Shown: in pieces, positions 1-7,483 of the stretch
How the letters are laid out: every line of letters starts with the position of its first letter
Position numbering within the stretch: the first letter of the stretch is position 1
Source of the DNA: Betaproteobacteria bacterium
Lineage (GTDB): Bacteria; Pseudomonadota; Gammaproteobacteria; Burkholderiales; Casimicrobiaceae
Direction: 5' to 3'
Length of the DNA: 12,871 nucleotides
NCBI GenBank assembly: GCA_005888865.1
Contig: VBCL01000060.1
Span: forward strand, 1-12,871
Made by a program: the position numbers and the translations under genes
The notes under the pieces: model-generated
What the model was told of the DNA's origin: nothing
The model's input: the letters and a program-made list of their open reading frames with translations, nothing else
Database searches by the model: none

Positions 1-2
1 CC

Positions 3-839
3 CTAAGGGCCAAACAAGGTGGGCTCGGTCTTGCCCGCGCGCCAGTACGCCCAGAGCATCAGCACCACACCGGCGATGATCATGGGCAACGACAGCCATT
101 GCCCCATCGACAGTCCAAGCGCGAGGACGCCCAGGAAGTTGTCGGGCTCGCGTGCGTATTCGACCAGGAAGCGGAATCCGCCGTAGCCGATCAGGAACAG
201 ACCAGACACCGCACCGACGGGCCGCCGTCGCCGCGCGTAGAACCACACCAGCGCGAAGAGCGCGAGACCTTCCAACCCGAATTCATAGAGCTGCGACGGG
301 TGCCGCGGTAGCGCGTCGACCTGAGGAAATACCATCGCCCATGGCAGGTTCGTCGGACGCCCCCAGAGCTCACCGTTGATGAAGTTGCCGAGCCGCCCCG
401 CGGCAAGACCCAGCGGGCACAGCGGAGCGACGAAATCGGTAACCTCGAGCCAGCGCTTGTGGCGGCGGCGTCCGAAGAGCCACAGCGCGATGAGCACGCC
501 GAGAAACCCGCCGTGGAAGCTCATGCCTCCTTGCCACAACGCAAATATCTCGAGTGGGTGGGCGAGGTAATAGAGCGGCTTGTAGAACAGAACGTAGCCC
601 AAACGCCCGCCGAGGATCACACCGAACACGCCATAGAAGAGCATGTCGTCGACGTCGCGCGGATGCCAGCCGGTCAGCAGGTTCTGTCGCGCTCGCAGCT
701 TGCCCAGCACGACGAACAGCGCGAAGCCGGCGAGGTACATCAGTCCGTACCAGCGAACCGGCAGCGCGATCGTCAGCGAGCCCAGTGTAAGCGGGCCGAT
801 GGTGAACGCGACGGGATCGAACTGCGGATGAACCAGCAT
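3..839 (-). CDS. lgt: Prolipoprotein diacylglyceryl transferase
   Basis: Lgt is an inner-membrane enzyme. It transfers diacylglyceryl from phosphatidylglycerol to the lipobox cysteine of prolipoproteins, the first step of lipoprotein maturation. The 278-residue product is normal for the family and has several hydrophobic segments. Seen directly: the HGG motif at residues 109-111, the Lgt signature GRLGNFINGELWG around 148-160 with its conserved Arg and Asn, and a late RFLVEYAREPD motif carrying another conserved Arg. The start is the ATG whose first base is 839, giving MLVHPQFDP. The frame stays open far upstream, but that extension is antisense to ilvD and has no Lgt character. No strong Shine-Dalgarno (SD) sequence precedes the start. 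The gene is divergent from ilvD, 72 bp away. The stop is TAG at 3-5. Identification is secure. Confidence 0.97.
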   Translation of the reverse strand: MLVHPQFDPVAFTIGPLTLGSLTIALPVRWYGLMYLAGFALFVVLGKLRARQNLLTGWHPRDVDDMLFYGVFGVILGGRLGYVLFYKPLYYLAHPLEIFALWQGGMSFHGGFLGVLIALWLFGRRRHKRWLEVTDFVAPLCPLGLAAGRLGNFINGELWGRPTNLPWAMVFPQVDALPRHPSQLYEFGLEGLALFALVWFYARRRRPVGAVSGLFLIGYGGFRFLVEYAREPDNFLGVLALGLSMGQWLSLPMIIAGVVLMLWAYWRAGKTEPTLFGP

Positions 840-911
840 CGATGACCGGCATGCGCGTGGCGCGCCGGGGGCTTTGTTAGAATTCGCGATTATACGAGAG
901 AGGATTCCCCG
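840..911. promoter_or_regulatory. Divergent lgt/ilvD promoter region
   Basis: This 72-bp spacer must serve both divergent genes. On the minus strand, toward lgt, there is a perfect TATAAT at 889-894, without a convincing -35 box at the usual distance. On the plus strand, toward ilvD, TAGAAT at 878-883 is a -10-like hexamer, also without a good -35. The ilvD SD (GAGAGAGGA, about 896-904) overlaps the zone of the lgt -10. Assignment is by pattern only. Confidence 0.4.
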
Positions 912-2594
912 ATGCCGAACAACCGCCGCAGCTCGATCATCACGCAGGGGGCCGCCCGCTCGCCGAATCGCGCCATGTTGCGTGCGGTCGGCTTTGGCGA
1001 CGGCGATTTCGACAAGCCCATCGTCGGCGTAGCCAACGGGCACAGCACGATGAATCCCTGCAACGCCGGCATCCAGCCGCTCGTGGACCGGGCGATGCTC
1101 GCCCTCAAGGACGCCGGTGCCATGCCACAGGTGTTCGGTTTTCCGACGGTCACCGACGGTATCGGCATGGGCACGGAGGGAATGAAATATTCCCTGGTCT
1201 CGCGCGAAGTCATTGCCGACGCGATCGAAGTCGCGGTCAACGGCCAGTGCATGGATGGCGTGCTTTGCGTTGGCGGCTGCGACAAGAACATGCCGGGCAG
1301 CATGATGGCGATGGCGCGCATGAACGTGCCCGGCATCTTCGTCTACGCCGGCACGATCAAGCCGGGCTTCTGGAAAGGCGAGAAGCTCACCATCGTGAGC
1401 CCCTTCGAGGCGGTCGGCGCGTTCAGCGCCGGCAAGATGGCCAAGGAAGACTTCGAGGGAATCGAGAGGCACGCATGTCCGACGGTCGGAGCCTGCGGAG
1501 GGCAATACACCGCCAACACGATGTCGTCGTCCTTCGAAGCCCTGGGGATGAGCCTGCTGGGAAGCTCGCAGATGGCTTCGCCCGATGCCGAGAAGGCCGA
1601 TTCGTCAGCGGCGTCCGCACAGGTTCTGGTCAACGCCGTGAAGACCGACCTGAAGCCGCGCGACATCATCACCCGCAACGCCATCGAGAACGCCGTTTCG
1701 CTGGTAATGGCGACCGGCGGCTCGACCAATGCGGTGCTGCACTACCTCGCGATCGCTGCCGCGGCCGAAGTCGAATGGAGCATCGACGATTTCGAGCGGG
1801 TGCGAAAGCGCGTGCCGGTGCTGTGCGAGCTCAAGCCCTCGGGTCGTTTCGTCGCCACCGATTTTCACGCCGCGGGCGGCGTGCCGCAGGTGCTGCGCAT
1901 GCTGCTCGATCACGGGCTGCTGCATGGAGAGTGCATGACGGTTACAGGCAAAACGCTTGGCGAAGAGCTTGCCAACGTTCCCGAGAGTCCCCGAGGCGAC
2001 CAGGAAGTGATCCGTCCCTGGTCGAAGCCGATGTATGCGCAAGGCCATCTCGCGATCCTCAAGGGAAACCTTGCACCGGAAGGCTGCGTGGCGAAGATCA
2101 CCGGCCTCAAGAATCCCTCGATCACCGGCCCCGCGCGCGTGTTCGATTCCGAGCCGGCGTGCCTGCAGGCGATCATGGCGAACAAGATCCGGTCCGGCGA
2201 CGTGATCGTTATCCGCTACGAGGGCCCGAAGGGCGGGCCCGGGATGCAGGAGATGCTCGCGCCGACCTCGGCATTGATCGGACAGGGCCTGGGCGAATCG
2301 GTCGGGCTCATTACCGACGGTCGCTTTTCGGGCGGGACCTGGGGCATGGTCGTCGGCCACGTCGCGCCCGAGGCGTACGTCGGCGGGACGATCGCGCTGA
2401 TCGAGGAGGGCGACTCGATCACCATCGATGCGCACAAGCTGCTCGTGCAATTGAACGTCGACGAGGCGGAGCTCGCACGCCGCCGGGTACGCTGGAAACC
2501 GCCCGCGCCACGTTACACGCGCGGCGTGCTGGCGAAATACATGAAGCTGGTTTCGACGGCGAGTCTCGGCGCGATCACCGACGGCGCCAGGTAA
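912..2594 (+). CDS. ilvD: Dihydroxy-acid dehydratase ([2Fe-2S] type)
   Basis: IlvD dehydrates 2,3-dihydroxy-isovalerate and 2,3-dihydroxy-3-methylvalerate to the 2-keto acids that become valine, leucine, isoleucine and pantothenate. The 560-residue product matches the shorter [2Fe-2S] branch, not the roughly 616-residue enterobacterial form. The three cluster cysteines are visible: C50 in NPCN, C123 in GGCDKNMPG (with the adjacent Asp and Lys of the Mg/carbamylated-Lys site), and C195 in CPTVGACGGQYTANTM. The late motif LITDGRFSGGTWG holds the active-site serine region. The start ATG at 912 follows a purine-rich SD (GAGAGAGGA) at good spacing and gives the typical N-terminus MPNNRRSS. It is transcribed away from lgt; the next gene on this strand starts 120 bp downstream. 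Its product 2-ketoisovalerate is the starting keto acid for pantothenate, which the panE-like gene in this window also serves. Confidence 0.97.
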   Translation: MPNNRRSSIITQGAARSPNRAMLRAVGFGDGDFDKPIVGVANGHSTMNPCNAGIQPLVDRAMLALKDAGAMPQVFGFPTVTDGIGMGTEGMKYSLVSREVIADAIEVAVNGQCMDGVLCVGGCDKNMPGSMMAMARMNVPGIFVYAGTIKPGFWKGEKLTIVSPFEAVGAFSAGKMAKEDFEGIERHACPTVGACGGQYTANTMSSSFEALGMSLLGSSQMASPDAEKADSSAASAQVLVNAVKTDLKPRDIITRNAIENAVSLVMATGGSTNAVLHYLAIAAAAEVEWSIDDFERVRKRVPVLCELKPSGRFVATDFHAAGGVPQVLRMLLDHGLLHGECMTVTGKTLGEELANVPESPRGDQEVIRPWSKPMYAQGHLAILKGNLAPEGCVAKITGLKNPSITGPARVFDSEPACLQAIMANKIRSGDVIVIRYEGPKGGPGMQEMLAPTSALIGQGLGESVGLITDGRFSGGTWGMVVGHVAPEAYVGGTIALIEEGDSITIDAHKLLVQLNVDEAELARRRVRWKPPAPRYTRGVLAKYMKLVSTASLGAITDGAR

Positions 2595-2714
2595 GCGCGG
2601 CGCGAAAGCCGTGGATGACGGAGTCGCGCCGACTTGTTTACGCTAGATGGCCGGCTTCCGGGTCCGCGAAAAACGGCCCGCGAACCTGTGCGGCAATCCA
2701 ACATGGAGCATCCG

Positions 2715-3428
2715 ATGCGTCCCTTGACCCTCTCGCAGCTCTTCACTGTCGTGTCGATGCTCGCCTTCCTCGGCGTCGCCGGGTGCGCTTCGGCGCCTGT
2801 CGGGCCGCCGGTCGAGGCGCCGCGGCTGGCCGTCGGCGACCGCTGGCAGTACCAGATCACCGACAATCTGCGCCGAGGCGCAGTGTCGCAGCTCGATGCA
2901 GAGGTTGTTGCCGTGTCCGGCGGGTCCGCCCGAGTGCGGTTCGGCCTGACCGACAACAGTGGCCGGGCCGAGTGGGATGACGAGTTCGACGGCAGCGGGC
3001 GGCTACGGGTCGGATCGTTATGGCGCGAGCCGCCGCGCCCGTTCAACCCGCCTGCGCAACTGCTCGCGTTTCCGCTCGATGACGGCAAGACGTGGCGCCA
3101 ATCGATCGATACGATGCGCGTGGATACGCAACTCAAGGATCAGATCCTGATCTACGGCAAGGTCGACGGCCGCAAGGCGACCAGCGTTCCCGCGGGCAGC
3201 TTCGACGCGGTATACGTCTATCGCATCGTGCAGCTCGACGACGAAGAGTTCTGGCGCACGCGCACCACACGTCGTGACGCGATCTGGTACGCGCCGGAGG
3301 TCAAGGGGCCGGTGCGCGAAGCACGCGCGGCGGAATACACTGAAAAGGGAGGCGGCCCCGACATGACCACGATCAGCACCGAATCCACGATCATCGAGCT
3401 GATGTCTTTCCGTCCAGGCGGGAAGTAG
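2715..3428 (+). CDS. Putative outer-membrane lipoprotein of unknown function
   Basis: I do not recognise the family. The start is placed at ATG 2715 because GGAG at 2705-2708 lies six bases upstream; an in-frame ATG at 2703 would add four residues (MEHP). The 237-residue product begins with a lipoprotein signal peptide: a hydrophobic run at about residues 8-20, then the lipobox VAGC with Cys24. Alanine at +2 predicts outer-membrane sorting. After a Pro/Ala-rich linker comes a soluble domain beginning LAVGDRWQYQI and ending near IWYAPEVKGPVREARAAEYTEK. The late W-Y-A-P-E-V-K-type motif recurs in uncharacterised secreted beta-rich proteins; this is a loose resemblance, not an assignment. The gene stands alone on the plus strand between ilvD and a 253-bp spacer. 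It would be a substrate of the Lgt encoded nearby. Coding is well supported by the signal peptide, SD and codon pattern; function is unknown. Confidence 0.8.
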   Translation: MRPLTLSQLFTVVSMLAFLGVAGCASAPVGPPVEAPRLAVGDRWQYQITDNLRRGAVSQLDAEVVAVSGGSARVRFGLTDNSGRAEWDDEFDGSGRLRVGSLWREPPRPFNPPAQLLAFPLDDGKTWRQSIDTMRVDTQLKDQILIYGKVDGRKATSVPAGSFDAVYVYRIVQLDDEEFWRTRTTRRDAIWYAPEVKGPVREARAAEYTEKGGGPDMTTISTESTIIELMSFRPGGK

Positions 3429-3681
3429 CGCGGCTCACCGTCGACCCGTGTCTCGAAGGGCGTGGCGGATGTCCCGTGCAGCGCCTGTAAGCCGCGCCCG
3501 CCGTCACGGGTGGCGCGGTGAGGGAGTCGTGGGTTGACTCCCGACGCCGGCGCCGGGACCCGTAGGCGGGCGGCTTGCGGCGTTCGGGGCGCGAAACGGG
3601 CATCCGCCGCTCCTTGACCAGCAACGTGCCTGCGCCACCTCATGCGCCTTCGTCACAGCCGGTCGCTTCGCCAGACGAGAG
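3429..3681. other. 253-bp spacer between convergent genes, with an inverted repeat
   Basis: No convincing gene or terminator is seen. The lipoprotein gene (+) and metF (-) converge on it. It contains a perfect 7-bp inverted repeat, GGGAGTC at 3522-3528 and GACTCCC at 3536-3542, with a 7-base loop and no T-tract. The self-complementary decamer CCGGCGCCGG follows at 3547-3556. A short minus-strand frame (ATG at 3603, with AAGGAG upstream) reads about 70 Arg/Pro/Ser-rich residues into the lipoprotein gene and looks spurious. Confidence 0.5.
3522..3542. repeat. Perfect 7-bp inverted repeat
   Basis: The arms GGGAGTC and GACTCCC are exact reverse complements around the loop GTGGGTT. The repeat lies between two convergent genes, where a bidirectional terminator could sit. 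It has no U-run on either side, so a factor-independent terminator is not supported. It may be an mRNA 3'-end hairpin or chance in GC-rich DNA. Confidence 0.35.
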
Positions 3682-4491
3682 CTACGACAGCTTCAGCCGC
3701 TCCCAGATGATCTTCGTCAGGCTCGCCTGATTGAGCGTATAGAAGTGCAACCCCGGCGCGCCGTGCGCCAGGAGGTCGTCGCATAACCGGGTGACGACGT
3801 CGAGGCCGAATGCCCGGATGGACGACGCGTCATCACCGAAGCTCTCCAGCTTGCGACGGATCCAGCGCGGGATCTCCGCGCCGCACGCATCCGAGAAGCG
3901 CGCCAGCTTGGAAAAGCTGAGGATCGGCATGATGCCGGGCACGATCGGCACGCCGACCCCGGCGGCGCGGGCCTGGTCGACGAAATGGTAGTACCCCTCG
4001 GCGTTGAAGAAATACTGCGTGATCGCCGAGTTGGCGCCGGCGTCGATCTTGCGTTTGAAGTTGGCGAGATCCTCGTGCGGTGTTCGCGCTTGCGGGTGAT
4101 ACTCCGGATACGCCGCGACCTCGACGTGGAACGCGTCGCCCGTCTCCTCGCGGATGAACTCGACGAGCTCGTTCGCGTACCGGAATTCGCCGACATCGGC
4201 GCTGCCCGAGGGCAGATCGCCGCGCAGCGCTACCAGGTGCCCAATCCCATGCTGGCGATAAGTCGCGATGCACGAGATATGCGGCGCGGCGCGCTGTCCC
4301 GAGGCCTGGATCTCCACGACCGCCGCGAGCGTTCGGTCGCGCGTGGAACCGCCCGCGCCGAACGTGACCGAAAAGAACCTCGGCCGGAGTTGCGCAAGCT
4401 GCTCGCGCGTCGCACGCAGCTTCGCCACGCCCTCTGGTGTGGCGGGCGGAAAGAACTCGAAGCTGAAGATGCGCTCCACGCTTCGCGTCAT
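3682..4491 (-). CDS. metF: Methylenetetrahydrofolate reductase, with apparent internal deletion
   Basis: MetF is a flavoenzyme that reduces 5,10-methylene-THF to 5-methyl-THF, the methyl donor for methionine synthesis. The 269-residue product has FEFFPP (E12), SVTFGAGGSTRDRT (T43), VALRGDLPSG (D92), VAAYPEYHP, AITQYFF (Q159) and VPGIMPI. These correspond to E28, T59, D120 and Q183 of E. coli MetF. Spacing E12-T43 (31) equals the E. coli value, but T43-D92 is 49 residues against 61. After HISCI (to residue 75) the protein goes straight to ATYRQHGI, so about 11-12 residues of the helix that normally follows this strand are missing. The frame stays open, so this is an in-frame loss, real or artefactual. 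The start codon overlaps the stop of the upstream membrane-protein gene (ATGA), implying translational coupling; it has no clear SD of its own. It is the last gene of the ahcY unit. Confidence 0.93.
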   Translation of the reverse strand: MTRSVERIFSFEFFPPATPEGVAKLRATREQLAQLRPRFFSVTFGAGGSTRDRTLAAVVEIQASGQRAAPHISCIATYRQHGIGHLVALRGDLPSGSADVGEFRYANELVEFIREETGDAFHVEVAAYPEYHPQARTPHEDLANFKRKIDAGANSAITQYFFNAEGYYHFVDQARAAGVGVPIVPGIMPILSFSKLARFSDACGAEIPRWIRRKLESFGDDASSIRAFGLDVVTRLCDDLLAHGAPGLHFYTLNQASLTKIIWERLKLS

Positions 4492-4847
4492 TTGCTAGCG
4501 CGATCCCGGTTGCCGAGCAGCAGCGCCGACAGCGCCCAGGAGATGATGCTGTACAGAATCGCTCCGAAGAATGCCGACCAGAAGCCGGCGACGTGGAAAC
4601 CCTCGACGAACGAGCCCACAAACCAGAAGAGAAGCCCATTGATCACGAAGATGAACAGCCCCAGCGTCACGAGCGTTGCCGGGAGCGTCAGCAGGATCAG
4701 GAGCGGCCGGACGAACGTATTGATCAGGCCGAGAATAAGCGCCGCGATCAGCGCGGTGGGGATCGAGTCCACGGTGATCGAGGACATCAGATAGGGCAGC
4801 GCGAGGAGCGCGGCCGCGTTGATCAGCCACACCAGCAACAATCGCAT
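4488..4847 (-). CDS. Four-helix membrane protein, 'phage holin 4_2' family
   Basis: The 119-residue, very hydrophobic protein has about four membrane segments (roughly residues 3-21, 31-49, 51-73 and 92-111). Motifs such as LILGLINTFVRPLLILLTLPATLVTLGLFIFVINGLLFW are typical of the family annotated as phage holin 4_2 / 4-TMS membrane protein (YvlD-like), recognised here by pattern. Despite the name, this family is mostly chromosomal and nothing else here is phage-like. The function of the family is not established. An SD AAGGAG lies eight bases before the ATG. The gene is 27 bp after the panE-like gene, and its TGA overlaps the metF ATG in ATGA, so expression is probably coupled to metF. From memory, a gene of this family beside metF and ahcY is common in betaproteobacteria, suggesting a link to methyl metabolism that has not been explained. 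Confidence 0.88.
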   Translation of the reverse strand: MRLLLVWLINAAALLALPYLMSSITVDSIPTALIAALILGLINTFVRPLLILLTLPATLVTLGLFIFVINGLLFWFVGSFVEGFHVAGFWSAFFGAILYSIISWALSALLLGNRDRASK

Positions 4848-4874
4848 CCTCGCCGCTCCTTCTGTCGAGTCCAG

Positions 4875-5795
4875 TCAGCGGTCGCCGCCCGAAAATGGCT
4901 TGACCGCCGCGTACAGCGTCGCGCTGACCGGCGCCTCCAGACCGGCCTCTTTCGCCATTCGCGCCACGGCGCCTGACAGCCACGGTGCCTCGAGACGGTT
5001 GCCCGCAAGGAGGTCGTTCAGCATCGACGATTTCATCTCGGCAGGCAAGCCGTCGGCAAACACCAGCTGCTGTTCGACGAACGCGTCGGGGAGCGCGATG
5101 CCGCGTGCGCGCGCCACGATGACTGCTTCACGCATCGCTCTCTCGAGCACCGCTCGAAGGTCGGGATCGGCCCGGATCACGCCGATCGGCTGGCGCGTCG
5201 CGCCGGTCACGCCGGACATGGCCGATAGAAAAACAAACTTCTCCCACAGCGCACGGCGGATGTCGGCGACCTGCTCCGCATGGATGCCGGCGCCCGTGCA
5301 AGCCTCGAGAAAGCTCCGCGCCGCGCCCTCCTGCTCGCGCAGCACCGCGCCGAAACGCAGCCGCGCCATCTGTCCGGTATGCGCAATCACGCCCGGCTCG
5401 GCGATGGTCGCGGCGATGTAGGCGACCCCACCCATCACATGTGATGTTCCGACCACGGCACCGATGCGCTCGATGCTCTCGACACCGTTCTGAAACGGGA
5501 TGACCAGACCGCCTCCGGTGAGCAATGGCCGGATGGCTTCGGCGGCGGACTCGGTATCCCAGAGCTTGACGGCGAAGAGCACGATGTCGAATGCGCCAAG
5601 GCTCGCCGGTTCGTCGCTCACGGTCGGCGCTTCCACCTGGATCTCGCCCGAGGCGCTCTTCACGGTGAGGCCACGCTCACGCATCGCCGCGAGATGCCGT
5701 CCACGGGCGATGAAAGCGACCTCGTGCCCGGCCTTCGCCAGCTTCGCGCCGAAGTAGCCGCCCACACCCCCTGCTCCCATCACTGCGATGCGCAT
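4875..5795 (-). CDS. panE: 2-dehydropantoate 2-reductase (ketopantoate reductase family)
   Basis: Ketopantoate reductase uses NADPH to reduce 2-dehydropantoate to pantoate for pantothenate and CoA synthesis. The start is ATG 5795, preceded by an SD-like AGGTAGG; this gives a 306-residue protein of normal length. A TTG at 5816 could add seven residues but lacks support. Seen: the Rossmann motif MGAGGVGGYFGAKLAKAGH (6-24), the FAVKLWDTE lysine (K77), PFQNGVE (N103), the catalytic-type lysine K186 in LWEKFVF, and EMKSSMLNDLLAGNRLE (S246/S247, E259), equivalent to the substrate-binding Ser and Glu of E. coli PanE. Many genomes carry several paralogues, so the substrate may differ and the symbol is tentative. 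It follows ahcY by 36 bp, between ahcY and the membrane protein/metF pair. The preceding step in pantoate synthesis uses 5,10-methylene-THF, the substrate of MetF. Confidence 0.9.
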   Translation of the reverse strand: MRIAVMGAGGVGGYFGAKLAKAGHEVAFIARGRHLAAMRERGLTVKSASGEIQVEAPTVSDEPASLGAFDIVLFAVKLWDTESAAEAIRPLLTGGGLVIPFQNGVESIERIGAVVGTSHVMGGVAYIAATIAEPGVIAHTGQMARLRFGAVLREQEGAARSFLEACTGAGIHAEQVADIRRALWEKFVFLSAMSGVTGATRQPIGVIRADPDLRAVLERAMREAVIVARARGIALPDAFVEQQLVFADGLPAEMKSSMLNDLLAGNRLEAPWLSGAVARMAKEAGLEAPVSATLYAAVKPFSGGDR

Positions 5796-5806
5796 TGGAC
5801 CTACCT

Positions 5807-5831
5807 TTCTTGCCAAACAACCCTTGGCGAA
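5807..5831 (-). other. Intercistronic hairpin between ahcY and panE
   Basis: On the transcribed strand, GCCAA (5816 to 5812 complement) and TTGGC (5828 to 5824 complement) form a 5-bp stem with a 7-base loop. It can extend by TTC/GAA across a 2-base bulge. It lies directly after the ahcY stop and just before the panE SD. It has no U-run, so it is more likely to affect mRNA stability or panE translation than to end transcription. This is weak evidence from pairing alone. Confidence 0.3.
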
Positions 5832-7258
<1,427 letters not shown>

Positions 7259-7277
7259 CAGTCACTCCTTGTCGGGG

Positions 7278-7332
7278 ACCGCGCCGCGGTGACGGAAGGC
7301 TTGCTCGTCATCCCGCGCGCGAGCCGCGGTTC
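7278..7332 (-). promoter_or_regulatory. Leader downstream of the SAH aptamer (candidate expression platform)
   Basis: Between the aptamer and the ahcY SD the transcript can form CCGCG/CGCGG (complement of 7325-7329 and 7313-7317) and ACCGC/GCGGT (7278-7290). The hexamer ACGAGC (complement of 7303-7308) is an exact partner of GCTCGT (complement of 7334-7339), which includes the 3' strand of the aptamer pseudoknot. A fold using that pairing would compete with ligand-bound aptamer. No U-tract follows, so control of translation or Rho access seems likelier than intrinsic termination. Confidence 0.4.
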
Positions 7333-7428
7333 AACGAGCGCCGTTGCAAGATGGAAGCCCCCGAGCCTGGCAGGACGGGTGTCGCGCTTGCGCGCGAAAA
7401 CCCTCCTGTTGCAACGCTCCTCGGGGGA
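7333..7428 (-). ncRNA. SAH riboswitch aptamer
   Basis: The minus strand upstream of ahcY contains the hallmarks of the S-adenosylhomocysteine riboswitch. The 5' block CCCCCGAGGAGCGTTGCAAC (7427 down to 7408) is followed by a variable hairpin, then CCAGGCTCGGGGG and finally AACGGCGCTC. P1 is a perfect 8-bp helix, CCCCCGAG (7427-7420) with CTCGGGGG (7365-7358). The 5' GAGCG pairs with the 3' CGCTC to form the pseudoknot. These sequences match the known beta/gammaproteobacterial class, which turns on ahcY when SAH accumulates. It starts within about two bases of the predicted transcription start and ends about 75 bases before the ahcY ATG. The downstream panE, membrane-protein and metF genes would share this control if no internal promoter exists. 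Boundaries are approximate. Confidence 0.93.
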
Positions 7429-7436
7429 GAAGTGAA

Positions 7437-7464
7437 ATTATAACGCAAGCGGCCGCGCTGCCAA
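7437..7464 (-). promoter_or_regulatory. Sigma-70 promoter of the ahcY unit
   Basis: On the minus strand there is a perfect -10 TATAAT (7437-7442) and a -35 TTGGCA (7459-7464, five of six consensus bases) with a 16-bp spacer. A start about seven bases downstream falls near 7430, directly before the 5' edge of the SAH aptamer at 7428. That agreement strongly supports the call. Confidence 0.85.
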
Positions 7465-7483
7465 GGGACCCTGGAGATAAGGA

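Noticed and set aside
840..1505. Open minus-strand frame extending lgt upstream to about 500 residues
   Set aside because: It is antisense to ilvD, has no Lgt character, and the family length is met from ATG 839.
1247..2980. Long Arg-rich plus-strand frame overlapping ilvD
   Set aside because: Low-complexity Arg/His/Gly composition typical of an off-frame reading of high-GC DNA; ilvD explains the region.
3391..3603. Short minus-strand frame with AAGGAG before its ATG, downstream of metF
   Set aside because: About 70 Arg/Pro/Ser-rich residues without family likeness, overlapping the end of the lipoprotein gene; the SD match alone is not enough.
4488..4847. Prophage remnant suggested by the 'holin' family name
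   Set aside because: No integrase, lysin or other phage gene nearby; the family is widespread on chromosomes and the gene is embedded in a metabolic operon.
5796..5816. TTG start extending panE by seven residues
   Set aside because: ATG 5795 begins directly at the Rossmann strand as in other PanE proteins and has an SD-like sequence at suitable distance.
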